From assembly GCA_022747635.1 (NCBI GenBank), contig JAKTNV010000005.1:85970969-86034968 (forward strand): a stretch of DNA of 64,000 nucleotides, given 5' to 3'. Position 1 is the first letter of the stretch. Each line of letters opens with the position of its first letter. Below the pieces are notes generated by a model. It was not told the DNA's origin. It did not search any database and saw only the letters and a program-made list of their open reading frames with translations. This DNA is from Hetaerina americana. Lineage: Eukaryota > Arthropoda > Insecta > Odonata > Calopterygidae. Both the position numbers and the translations under genes were made by a program. Positions 26,094 through 34,920 of the stretch are shown in pieces.

Positions 26094-26128
26094 AAAAAAA
26101 TATATATATACATATACACACACACATT
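26094..26128. repeat. A-rich / TA / CA tail at LINE 3' end
   Basis: A short A run, then TATATATA and CACACACA, directly after the RTE 3' UTR. It may be the LINE's own simple-repeat tail or part of a TA array into which it inserted. Confidence 0.7.
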
Positions 26129-26257
26129 AAAACACGAAAACCCGCCATATAGCGAACAAATATTCATTCATATGGAAATAGATATAACGAATAGCGATAG
26201 AAAAACATACAAAGAACGAACACCGAAGAGGTAAGGGAGGCGGGATCGAGCAGATCA

Positions 26258-26323
26258 CAAGTGCAAAAATATTTCCTTGACCGGGACTTGAACCACGGAT
26301 CTTTCGACTCGCTGGACCGAGGT
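26258..26323 (-). repeat. tRNA-derived SINE fragment (family B)
   Basis: On the minus strand a GGTTCAAGTCCCGGTCAAGG segment (B box plus 3' acceptor side) is followed by AAATATTTTTGCACT. This parallels the tail of the SINE-B elements at 54.8 and 55.5 kb (CCGGTCAAGGCGAATGATTT). The head is degenerate upstream. Flanked by TATATGTATAC repeats. Confidence 0.6.
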
Positions 26324-26460
26324 TTTATATATGTATACATACATACAAACACATATGTATGTATATTCTATTGTTTCAGGCTTCACTTCGTGGAAGTAAT
26401 TGATATCCATTATTGAAATAGAAAGAAAGACTCGTACTTTTCCACAGATTTTATTATACG

Positions 26461-26499
26461 GCACGACGCGTTTCACCGACTTGCGGCATCATCAGGTAC
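26461..26499 (-). ncRNA. Hammerhead ribozyme motif, downstream pseudo-LTR
   Basis: Minus strand: GTAC (stem I), CTGATGA core, stem II GCCG/CGGT with a 5-nt loop and one extra T next to the core, GAAA, very short self-complementary stem III ACGCGT, cleavage triplet GTC, then GTGC closing stem I (one G-U pair). All invariant hammerhead bases are present. The predicted cut is between 26465 and 26464. Stem III without a loop fits the minimal, possibly dimer-acting hammerheads described for Penelope-like elements. Not folded by software here. Confidence 0.8.
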
Positions 26500-26528
26500 A
26501 AATTTGCAAAACAGACAGAGCAAGCATA

Positions 26529-27859
26529 CTACCTTGATCAAAAATTTCCCGGAATTTATTCAGAAAATTAAAAATACAAGTTTATTCATCTAAATCTATA
26601 TTGTCCCCTTCAAAGTAATCCCCATCGACTGCAACACACTTATGCCAGCGCTTGATCCAATCCTCGAAACATTTTTTATATTCGGTTTTCGGTATGTCCA
26701 TCAGTGCTTCCTGCGATTTTTCCATTACTTCCTCTCGGCTGCTAAAACGCGTTCCCCGTAATGGTTTTTTAACTCGATTGAACAGAAAGAAGTCACAGGG
26801 AGCCAAATCAGGTGAATTCGGTGGCTGTTGGATGGTATTTGTTGCATTTTTCGTCAAAAAATTACGAATAATGATAGCACTGTGCGACGGTGCGTTATCA
26901 TGGTGCAAAATCCACGAGTTTTCTGCCCACATTTCTGGTCTCTTTCGGCGAATTGCTTCACGCAAACGTCTCATAACGCCCAAATAATACTCTTTGTTTA
27001 CTGTCTGGCCTTCTGGCAAAAATTCATGATGCACTACACCGTTGTAATCCATGAAAACCGTCAGCATTGCCTTCTTTTTTGACTGAAAACGACGTGGTTT
27101 TTTTGGTCTCGGCTCATTTGGTGAACGCCATTCACTTGCCTGATGTCTGGATTGCGTGTCGTACTCATAAACCCACGTCTCGTCTCCAGTAATGATCCTT
27201 TTGATGAATGTGGGATCGGATTCAGCCTCGCAAATCATGTCTTTTGCGACGTCAACACGGTCTCTTTTTTGCATGAAATTGAGGTCTCTTGGCACCAACT
27301 TTGCTGCTACACGACGGAAACCCAAATCATTAACCACAATGTCTTGGGCGGATCCATAGGCAATGTTCAAGTCCTCCGCTATTTCTCTGATGGTTAATTT
27401 GCGGTTATTGACCAACATTTCTTTTACTTTATCAATTTTTTCACCGACTTTCGATGTCGATGGTCTGCCACTGCGTTCATCATCTTCGATTGACTCACGA
27501 CCACTTCTGAACCGCTCGTGCCACTGGTAAACGACCGTTTTTTTAGAGAATCGTTGCCGAAACACTTTTCCAACATTTCCAACGTCCGTGCGCCACTAAA
27601 TCCGTTTTTTACGCAAAATTTAATACAAGTTCGTTGTTGCAAATTTAAATCCATTTCTGCAATTGTAAAAAATCGCCAACACACACAGAGATAGATGTAC
27701 TCTTGGCTACGTAACTTTTGCAAATGTCAAGTTATGACACTAACATTTAAAGGGAATATCAACAACAGATGTACCAATTTAACAAAAAAAACAGAACTCA
27801 AATCGGAACGATGGGAGCGCCACACGGTGGTTATTCCGGGAACTTTTTGATCAAGGTAG
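26529..27859 (-). mobile_element. Mariner element, copy 1 (1331 bp)
   Basis: The ends CTACCTTGATCAAAAA...CCGGAAT form about 27-bp inverted repeats with one mismatch. TA duplications flank them at 26527-26528 and 27860-27861. The element is inserted in the downstream pseudo-LTR of the Penelope-like element. The uninterrupted pseudo-LTR at 30530-30550 shows the approximate empty site. Nearly identical to the plus-strand copy at 51546-52877, so the family has moved recently. Confidence 0.95.
26582..27654 (-). CDS. Mariner (D34D) transposase, one frameshift
   Basis: Cuts and pastes the element at TA sites. The first part starts at ATG 27654 (MDLNLQQRTC, KFCVKNGFSGARTLEML) and covers about 39 residues up to a seven-T run on the plus strand at 27538-27544. 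The rest continues in the -1 frame to the stop at 26582: VYQWHERFRSG, DDERSGRPST, KLTIREIAEDLNIA, then the catalytic core TGDETW (first Asp), HHDNAPSHSA (second Asp) and SPDLAPCDFFLF (third Asp, 34 residues later), and a GDYFEGD tail. A -1 slip on the A run gives 357 residues, about family length. No other stop or shift. It differs from the 51.7-kb copy at only a handful of residues. Confidence 0.92.
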
Positions 27860-27868
27860 TATATACCC

Positions 27869-30358
27869 TCAGGACCGAGTGGGGGCGGGGAGGGTTGGAA
27901 GGATTTGAGGGGGGTTGGGGCTCGCAGGTGCGTTGATGGATTGTTTTGACCATTTCCAGGCTAATTTCTCGGAGAGGAGTGGGGAGGGGTATGGGAATAA
28001 TTGCTCATTACAAAGTGTCGTGTTGGGGTTCACCAAGTGCCTTCTAATCTCTAATTGCTCGAGAGCGTCCATTTTTAATCCTTTTGGGAGTGTGTGTAAT
28101 ATCTCTGGGACAAAGTCACTGCTGTGGTTGAATTCTAGTAAATGCTTGGCGAAGAGAGAGTTGTTATTCTGATTTTTGTGACACCTAGCGTGTTCCTTGA
28201 CTCGTAACTTGATATTCCTGCCGGTCTGACCGACATAAACGCTGTTGCAATCCTCGCATTTCAGTTTATAAATGCCTGATTTGAGAAGGCTATCCTGGGT
28301 GTCTTTTCCATTGGCTAGAAGTTTGGAGAGGGTTATGGGTGAGTAGAAGGCTGCTTTGAGTGAGGTGGGTAGGCAGTTGGAAATCCTATATGAAAGATCT
28401 CCCAGAAACGGGATCGAGCACCACTTAAAATCTTTAGATACTGCGGGCTGAGATACGAAAATGCTTTTTATGGCCATTGCTTTTTGTTTTTTCCGTAGTA
28501 ATGTGTCAACTAGTTTGGGGTTGAAACCATTGTTGGTAGCTATATTAGTGATATTCACGAGTTCAATTTTGAAGTTTTTGGGGGAAAGGGGGATGTGTAG
28601 GAGGCGGTGGATCATGGAGTGGAGGGCTGCGTGTTTTTGAGAAAAGTGGTGTGCGGAATCATTAGAAATAATATGGTCTGTATATGTGGGTTTCCTATAA
28701 ATTGCAAATTCGTGTCTATTATCCCTAATTGTGATTGTCAAGTCGAGGAAGTTGATGGTACCGTTGACGTCTTTTTCCATGGAGAAGGAGATATTCCGAT
28801 GAAGAGTGTTTAGGAAATTAAGGAAGGAGTCTAACTGTCGGTTGGTTCCGGTCCATAGGCATAGTATATCGTCAACGTAACGAAACCAATAGCCCACGTT
28901 TTTGTTATGCTGATTGTCAGCATTAAAAAGATATTCTTCTACAGAATTGAGGAAGACTTCGGCTAGGAAGGGGGACAGTGGGGAACCCATAGCTAACCCA
29001 TCCGTTTGGCTGTAAAGGGTGTGGTTGAAACTAAAATAATTCTGGTTAACTGTCATTTTGATGAGGGGGACCAATTCGTCTGAGATATTTTGGGCAATGG
29101 TGGAATCCTTGAGTAGTTCTTCCACCCTAAGCAAAGTTTCCGATATTGGTACGCAAGTAAATAAATTGCTAATGTCGAAGGAGACTAGCCTCGCTTTTTC
29201 TGGGACATCAATATCTTTCAATTTTCGGGCTAGCTCTATAGAGTTTTTAACTCCATATTTAGGTTTAAAACCTGTGAGATCTCGGAGCAAAACGTCTAAT
29301 TTTCGTGCCAGAAGGTGTGAAGGGGCGGACACAGCTGAGATGACAGGCCGAATAGGTATGGCTTTTTTGTGTAATTTGGGGAGTCCGTACAACCTGGGGG
29401 CGGAGGGGTTCATTTGGATTAAACTAAATTTTTCCCTAGCATTTAAAAACTTACACTTGAACACTGCACGTTTCACTTCACTTTGGAAACTCGCGGTTGG
29501 GTCTTTGGATAACGGAGTAATAGGATTGTTGTTGATGAACTCAAGGCACTTTTCCACATACACTCGTTTATCCAACACTACGACACTAGATCCCTTGTCA
29601 GCTTTCTGGATGATGAGGTCTTCCTTGCCAATAGTCTTCTTCAGGCGTCGGAGGGTGGACGTATGTTGCTGAAGGCTGGAAAAGCGGGTTGTTGTTGGCA
29701 CTGCTTCCTTCAATGAGGACATGATGATTTCAGCAACTTGGTGTTTGGTAGCCAGAGATTGGTTCCGAAGGGCAACCTCGCAATCTGCGGCTAGATTTTT
29801 AATGTCGGCTTCGGAAACTTTCTTAGAGGGAGCAAACTTCAACCCTTTCTTTAAGATATTACTCTCCTCCTCAGTGAACGTATGATGACTAAGGTTGACA
29901 ACTCTTGCGGCCGGAACAAATTTCGATACTGTGCGGGGACTGTTTTCTTTAGTAGTGCACTGGTAATTTTGAGGTGGACTATTAATATGGTTACTCAGTT
30001 TTTTCCCCTGGGTTACATATTTGCGAGAAGAGATTTTACTCACTAGTTCTTTTACACCATCCACAAATGTAATCCATTCCGCAAAATGTAACTTAGAGCA
30101 AAGTTCTACGTGCAGACAGAACAAATAATGTGCAAAGGAATCCCTTCTTGCATACCACAGTTTCAGTTCCTCCCTTAACCACTGGATTTTCGCCTTGCGT
30201 ATCGCTCTGATGGCCGTTGTGGACGACGAAGTGGCACGAACCTGGACGTACGCTGGGAACACTCCGTTTTTGAGGCAACTGCTATTGAAGAGAATATTCA
30301 GAGATGCACTGCTGTATTTCACCGAAAGTTTTAAGTAAAGTTTCGCCTGTAATGCCAT
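27869..30358 (-). CDS. Penelope-like RT + GIY-YIG endonuclease
   Basis: An intact frame of 829 residues from ATG 30358; it stays open upstream to a TAA at 30398-30400. An N-terminal helical region leads into an RT core with RPVISAVSAP, FDISNLFTCVP (motif A), AMGSPLSPFLAEVFLN (motif B) and YVDDILCLW (motif C, near residue 495), all catalytic Asp present. The C-terminus, from about residue 695, is a GIY-YIG nuclease: GIYKLKCEDC, VYVGQTGR, then KEHARCHK. A CxxC inserted between GIY and YVG is typical of Penelope enzymes. This pair copies RNA into nicked DNA. Flanked by pseudo-LTRs with hammerheads. Intactness suggests a recent, possibly active copy. The alternative upstream ATG at 30421 is cut off by the TAA. 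Confidence 0.93.
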   Translation of the reverse strand: MALQAKLYLKLSVKYSSASLNILFNSSCLKNGVFPAYVQVRATSSSTTAIRAIRKAKIQWLREELKLWYARRDSFAHYLFCLHVELCSKLHFAEWITFVDGVKELVSKISSRKYVTQGKKLSNHINSPPQNYQCTTKENSPRTVSKFVPAARVVNLSHHTFTEEESNILKKGLKFAPSKKVSEADIKNLAADCEVALRNQSLATKHQVAEIIMSSLKEAVPTTTRFSSLQQHTSTLRRLKKTIGKEDLIIQKADKGSSVVVLDKRVYVEKCLEFINNNPITPLSKDPTASFQSEVKRAVFKCKFLNAREKFSLIQMNPSAPRLYGLPKLHKKAIPIRPVISAVSAPSHLLARKLDVLLRDLTGFKPKYGVKNSIELARKLKDIDVPEKARLVSFDISNLFTCVPISETLLRVEELLKDSTIAQNISDELVPLIKMTVNQNYFSFNHTLYSQTDGLAMGSPLSPFLAEVFLNSVEEYLFNADNQHNKNVGYWFRYVDDILCLWTGTNRQLDSFLNFLNTLHRNISFSMEKDVNGTINFLDLTITIRDNRHEFAIYRKPTYTDHIISNDSAHHFSQKHAALHSMIHRLLHIPLSPKNFKIELVNITNIATNNGFNPKLVDTLLRKKQKAMAIKSIFVSQPAVSKDFKWCSIPFLGDLSYRISNCLPTSLKAAFYSPITLSKLLANGKDTQDSLLKSGIYKLKCEDCNSVYVGQTGRNIKLRVKEHARCHKNQNNNSLFAKHLLEFNHSSDFVPEILHTLPKGLKMDALEQLEIRRHLVNPNTTLCNEQLFPYPSPLLSEKLAWKWSKQSINAPASPNPPQILPTLPAPTRS

Positions 30359-30371
30359 ACTAGCTTTGCGA

Positions 30372-30530
30372 ATATATTCTATTGTTTCAGGCTTCACTTA
30401 GTGGAAGTAATTGATATCCATTATTGAAATAGAAAGAAAGACTCGTACTTTTCCACAGATTTTATTATACGGCACGACGCGTTTCACCGACTTGCGGCAT
30501 CATCAGGTACAAATTTGCAAAACAGACAGA
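30372..30530 (-). repeat. Penelope pseudo-LTR, upstream copy
   Basis: Direct repeat of 26366-26527 on the same strand, including the hammerhead motif and a short leader frame. The two copies differ at few positions; one difference creates the TAA at 30398-30400 (GAA in the downstream copy). Confidence 0.88.
30472..30510 (-). ncRNA. Hammerhead ribozyme motif, upstream pseudo-LTR
   Basis: All 39 nt are identical to the motif at 26461-26499: CTGATGA, GCCG/CGGT stem II, GAAA, ACGCGT, GTC, with GTAC/GTGC stem I. The predicted cut is between 30476 and 30475. It lies just upstream of the full PLE ORF, so self-cleavage would set the 5' end of the element RNA about 55 nt before the first ATG (30421). 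Confidence 0.8.
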
Positions 30531-30539
30531 GCAAGAATA

Positions 30540-30856
30540 TATACCCTCAGGACAGAGTGGGGGCGGGGAGGGTTGGAAGGATTTGAGGGGGGTGGGGGCT
30601 CGCAGGTGCGTTGATGGATTGTTTTGACCATTTCCAGGCTAATTTCTCGGAGAGGAGTGGGGAGGGGTATGGGAATAATTGCTCAATACAAAGTGTCGTG
30701 TTGGGGTTCACCAAGTGCCTTCTAATCTCTAATTGCTCGAGAGCGTCCATTTTTAATCCTTTTGGGAGTGTGTGTAATATCTCTGGGACAAAGTCACTGC
30801 TGTGGTTGAATTCTAGTAAATGCTTGGCGAAGAGAGAGTTGTTATTCTGATTTATG
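30540..30856 (-). pseudogene. Truncated upstream Penelope copy: GIY-YIG C-terminus
   Basis: Repeats the last 95 or so codons of the PLE ORF (NQNNNSLFAKHLLEFN through PTLPAPT) almost exactly. It starts abruptly at about 30856 inside the GIY-YIG domain, after the catalytic GIY and YVG segments. It is therefore a 5'-truncated unit preceding the full copy, without enzymatic function. The fused frame reads through into flanking ATGTATGT repeats. Confidence 0.9.
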
Positions 30857-31539
30857 ACATATGACTGTATCTGACATATGTATGTATGTGTGTGTGTACA
30901 TACATAAATATACACACAACGGATGCTCACAAAGTGACGGACGCCATCCTAGGTGCGAGACCGAAGCACACCGCAAGTCCCGCTGCTCTTGCGGAATTTG
31001 AATCGAGGAGGGACGAAGGGGCAGAGGGCGGGTAAAGTAAGAGAGGATGGGGTGGGTGGCGATGCGCAAAAGGGGAGGGCGACCCAAAGGGTCAGAGGTC
31101 ACGAACGGATAGGGAGTGGGTGGAAAGGGTGAGAGGTCCACTACTTATGCATGCTACCGCGACGAGAAATGTCGCCGGCGACCGACTCCCTTGCCCAGTC
31201 GAGGCAGGCGACGGCGAGCCCACTTCGCACCGTTGCCATCGCCGTCTTCACTCGATTCCTTCTTTCCCCGCGCCGATGGGAGACTCCCTCCCGGATCGCG
31301 TGCTCTCTCCCCTCCGAACGGGCGGGTGTCCACTCCATTCTTGGGCGACACGGCAAGTGGTGAGACTCTCTCTCCTTTCCGCCTCGCGACCGCGCACACC
31401 CTTCCCCCCCCCCTCTAACCGAACCTCTCCAACCATTCAAAGGTATGCTTTCGACTGTACTGCTTCGCGTGGGTCTCCTGTTATTCACCCTACACCATTT
31501 CCTCCTCTAACTCTTAGAGCCTCCCCTATGACTAAATCT
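30857..31539. other. TATG/CA repeats, then G/C-rich DNA without recognised gene
   Basis: 30865-30920 is a TATGTATG/TGTG/TACATA simple repeat that borders the PLE. 30950-31430 is GC-rich and open in many frames (up to 155 codons), with no motif. Confidence 0.45.
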
Positions 31540-31594
31540 CCATCTACACATTGCCCTGGCAAATCACCGTGTGGCGGAGGGTGTTGAGACACCA
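31540..31594 (+). repeat. Dispersed GTGTGGCGGAGGGT motif
   Basis: CATCTACACATTGCCCTGGC, then CACCGTGTGGCGGAGGGT. Relatives at 31842-31895, 44926-44980 and 46760-46815 share a CATCTACA, CCCC and GTGTGGCGG order. I recall similar strings as a widespread insect repeat; the parent element is not identified here. Confidence 0.6.
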
Positions 31595-31639
31595 GCCTTT
31601 TTATTTACAAATATTCACTTAAATTATTATTATTATTAT

Positions 31640-32060
31640 TAGATATCTACAGGTTAAAGTAGGTTTTGGATGGGCACAAGCTACAAAAAGGTCCAACGAT
31701 AATCCCCATGCCTTACCCAGCAAAATACAACCTGACATCCAACACTACAACAAGGCCATCTTCAATTCCTCACACTTGCTTCTACCCTTCATTCCGCCCA
31801 ACATGCCTACCCCAATCCAACCCAATATACTACAACATAATACACCGCAAACCGCCGCAAGGGCGTGTGGCGGGGGGTGTTAGGTCACTGCCCGTAAAAA
31901 GGAACAAAACCACATGCAAGATCAACACATACATGTAAAACTACACCCGCAGGGGCGTACACACTCATGCGAAAATCCCTTCATCCCTTTCTCGTTTGCC
32001 TAAAGTTCTCCCTTCTGTTACAGTCCCATTACCAATCAAAATGTTCGGCATCTAATATAT
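31640..32060 (-). pseudogene. RTE LINE 3'-end remnants
   Basis: 31644-31680 (GTTTTGGATGGGCACA) matches the RTE 3' UTR in reverse. 31980-32050 (TCGTTTGCCTAAAGTTCTCC and CCATTACCAATCAA) matches the C-terminal coding end. The space between carries the dispersed GTGTGGCGGGGGGTGTTAGG motif and unrecognised sequence. A short (ATT)n tract precedes it at 31622-31641. Heavily decayed. Confidence 0.65.
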
Positions 32061-32235
32061 TATTTTCACATGCGTGCACAAGTACATGCAAATGTACACA
32101 CGCACAATCCCATATACATCATGCAATAATAATTGGTGTGCTCGAGTAGTGTCTCAAATTTGGAATCAAGAAATTAGGAGTGATTACGTCAGATTTTGAC
32201 TTGGCGGTTGTCTGATTCCATGGTGTCTAAGAAGT

Positions 32236-32350
32236 ATATTTTCCTCCTTCATTCTCCTCACTTGCCAAACAATCTCCCTTCTATCACGACCTTCAGCCTT
32301 CCACTGCCAATCAATACCCCTTCCGCCCAGATTTTTTCAGTGCCATTTAT
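32236..32350 (-). pseudogene. RTE LINE C-terminal scrap
   Basis: TCACTTGCCAAACAATCTCC, CTATCACGACCTTCAG and CCACTGCCAATCAATACCCC correspond, in reverse, to the LGKRG...TVIEGR...GSGM region of the RTE LINE. No open frame of meaningful length remains. Confidence 0.7.
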
Positions 32351-32845
32351 CACCTATTACACTAATTGGTGGTGGCCTAGCAACCCCTCCCAAAAGACCT
32401 TGCGGCTGCTTTCACGGAAAAATATACATTTATGATATTTTAAACTTGTTCAATAGTCTACCTCTCTACCCAAATTAATTTCTCCACGTCGTATACCTTC
32501 GTTTCTCTCTCGTTGGAAAGATTATGTCAATTAGTACTTCACCCACATTCTCAATGAGAGCACCAGACCTTCTTCACCCACCTCAAGTTTCAGTAATTAT
32601 TTTAATGAGTTCAATTTCCTGACACATATAACTGTGCACTTAAGTTTTAAAAACAAATATTACGAATATTTCTCCTCTCACGAACTCACAATGTTTGATG
32701 CTGGGGTTGTCGAAGCCGTTGTATTTTTTAATATACCTTTTCAATTCTAGATTTTTTACGTCTATAAATCGATTTCTCCGAAAATAATTAATATTAGGTA
32801 TAATATTAATTATTAGGATAAATTTATAATTACGTACAGTTATCA
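32351..32845. other. No recognisable feature
   Basis: AT-rich sequence. A 111-codon minus-strand frame has no motif. Confidence 0.45.
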
Positions 32846-33110
32846 AAGTGAGTAGTCCAGATGGAAAGATAATTGGAGAAATAAGCAAGTATACAGAAGT
32901 GAAATATGGAGCACTATGTACCTGGAAAAGAGCCAAATGGATGGGGCACACGCCTTGAGACGTAACCGTTGTCAATGGATAACTAATGATAAAAGGAGGG
33001 AAGGCGGCCGGGGAGGGCCGAGGGCAAATGCATGGAGGCCAAGTGGAGAGGTGAGGAAGTGCAGGGCTACCCCAGGCGCATCCAGGGAGTCATACGGGTT
33101 TGGATAGGGG
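32846..33110 (+). pseudogene. Decayed LINE C-terminal fragment
   Basis: Reads as ISKYTEVKYGALCTWKRA, KWMGHT, then after a shift LRRNRC, and an arginine/glycine-rich GRGGPRA segment. This resembles the W-IGH-LRRN...GRRRRGRPR block at the C-terminus of many LINE polymerases. Broken and short; the family is uncertain. Confidence 0.5.
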
Positions 33111-33556
33111 CCTGCAGCCGACCAACCTTCGGATTGAAACACTGACCATAATTAGCACTTCGTTCAAACAATCTTTGAAGGCAACGGGCACTCTTCAAGT
33201 TTCACTCTTCACTTTTACAAATCATGTTCCCAACATTTCTATTCATGTGTAATCACATCGCAGAAATATTACGACGGCATATTCTTGTCGGAAATATCGT
33301 CACATCGCCATCGGGCCTTCTAGTCAGTAGCTCACCGCTCCATTCACTAGACTACCACGCCCAGTTATTCGTCGAATTTAATTAAATATGACCGTTTCTT
33401 AGTCACTTTATTTACCTCTTAGCATTATAAAATAATTAAAAAGCAGGAATTTATTTCGATATTTACTGGAGTTTTCCCAATGCGGTCCACAAGCTCGAAA
33501 CATATGCTATATATCATGTTGTTAGGAAAATGTTGGACATAACTGACAACGTGAAC

Positions 33557-33633
33557 ATATGTATATATATATATATGTGTGTATATATACACAGAAAAAA
33601 AATATATATGTATATATATAAATATATATATAA

Positions 33634-33712
<79 letters not shown>
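33557..33712. repeat. Compound (TA)n microsatellite
   Basis: About 155 bp of TA with TATG, TGTG and AAAA interruptions. It is the first of three TA arrays in this 600-bp region. Confidence 0.93.
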
Positions 33713-33715
<3 letters not shown>

Positions 33716-33746
33716 GCTCTTCGGCGACGCACAAATTAATAAAAAC

Positions 33747-33853
33747 ACAGATGTAGATTTTTAAAACATAGTAACACAAAGAAAGGACACTCACATTTGT
33801 AGTTTATACGTGTACTTTCTTTGAGTTTCTATGTTTTAAAAATCTACATCTGT
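33747..33853. repeat. Hairpin with 25-bp perfect arms between two TA arrays
   Basis: Arms 33747-33771 and 33829-33853 are perfectly complementary (core GTAGATTTTTAAAACATAG). The next 19 bp inward match at 16 positions. The loop is about 19 bp. Total length is 107 bp. It is bounded on both sides by TA-rich arrays. Could be a foldback element; no coding. Confidence 0.85.
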
Positions 33854-33855
33854 AT

Positions 33856-33858
<3 letters not shown>

Positions 33859-33907
<49 letters not shown>
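33859..33907. repeat. (TA)n microsatellite
   Basis: About 49 bp of alternating A/T after the 33.75-kb hairpin. Confidence 0.95.
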
Positions 33908-33910
<3 letters not shown>

Positions 33911-33913
33911 TAC

Positions 33914-33941
33914 TTGAAGAAGGCCTCGGAGAAGGCCGAAA
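33914..33941 (+). other. Degenerate hammerhead-like hairpin
   Basis: TTGAAGA followed by a 5-bp stem, GGCCT 33922-33926 with AGGCC 33933-33937, then GAAA 33938-33941. The spacing is that of a hammerhead stem II flanked by its core, but C3 is T and no stem I or clear cleavage triplet is seen. Like the 17.37-kb motif it abuts a TA array. Probably a fossil of a Penelope-type terminal repeat. Confidence 0.4.
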
Positions 33942-34036
33942 GCTCGAACAATTTACCGTGTGAGTGTCCTTTTAAATGTTGCTATTCTATTTGTGCTCCC
34001 AGGATTGTGCTGCTCGTGTGAGTGTTTTCGTATAAT

Positions 34037-34136
<100 letters not shown>

Positions 34137-34650
34137 GAATTCGGATACACGGACGTAGTTATCAGATAATTTCTTCGTTACGAGGATAAAAAGACACCAC
34201 CGTCGCTTAATTAAAACTAAGCGATATTAAAAAAAGAAAGATTACTCACCAGACAACTACTACTCCATTTTTTTTACACAATGATGTCACTACCTAATCC
34301 TACTGTTCACTGTCAAAGCTTGTATTCAAGTAGACAACTGCAACTGCCTTGAGAGCACTTAAGTGATGCACTCATCCCTCTCTCAAAAGTGTGACGAGGA
34401 GGAGTCGGAGGCGGGGTAGAAAATACTGCGGTTGTGCATTGCAAAAAAAAAGCGAATGGTTTACTCCGGAGGATGAGGACAATTTACCAAAATAAGTATG
34501 CATACACAGCAAATTCTCACTCACTCCTCATTCTGACTCACTCCTCGTATCTACGCCGATTACTTCGAACATTTTCGGTGACACGAAGGAAGGAGTGTAC
34601 AACGCAACCAATTCGTTCTTTTTTCCTATAGATTGTGACACCTGCCGAAA

Positions 34651-34920
34651 GGGCGTGGTAGTCCAGTGGGTGGAGTGTTCGACTACGTACCAGAGGGCCC
34701 GGCTTCGATTTCCTGGGACGCCTTTGGACACCCTCAGTGTCACCCACGCTGTGTGAATTTTCGGGTAATATCAGATCTTCCTGTGAAACCACGGGCTTCG
34801 TAATAAGAAAAAGAACTGGACCCCCTACCCTGATGTGTGAATATCATACGCCATATAGGGCTGTGGACGAGATGAGACTATCAATCAAACCAACCTTCAT
34901 TCGGTTGATGATGACTGCGG
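34651..34920 (+). repeat. tRNA-derived SINE (family A), diverged copy
   Basis: Head GGCGTGGTAGTCCAGTGGGT (A box) and GGCTTCGATTTCCTGGGA (B box region). The body shows TGTGTGAATTTTCGGGTAAT, CTTCCTGTGAAACCA and CCCCTACCCTGATGTGTGAA, and the tail is CGGTTGATGATGACTG. These blocks line up in order with the better copy at 53821-54094. Older than that copy by eye. Confidence 0.85.

Larger units (their letters stand above)
26366..30856 (-). mobile_element. Penelope-like retroelement, tandem (truncated + full copy)
   Basis: Minus strand, 5' to 3': a 5'-truncated copy at 30856-30372 covering the GIY-YIG end and the pseudo-LTR, then the full ORF (30358-27869), then a second pseudo-LTR at about 26528-26366. 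The two pseudo-LTR copies are almost identical from TTCTATTGTTTCAGGCTTCAC through the hammerhead motif to ACAGACAGAGCAAG. A mariner is inserted in the downstream one. A partial copy upstream of a full one, in direct tandem, is the arrangement known for Penelope-like elements. Both outer edges run into ATGTATGTAT-type repeats. Probably young, given the intact ORF. Confidence 0.92.

Noticed and set aside
29058..29672. 204-codon plus-strand frame
   Set aside because: Antisense shadow of the Penelope RT coding region.
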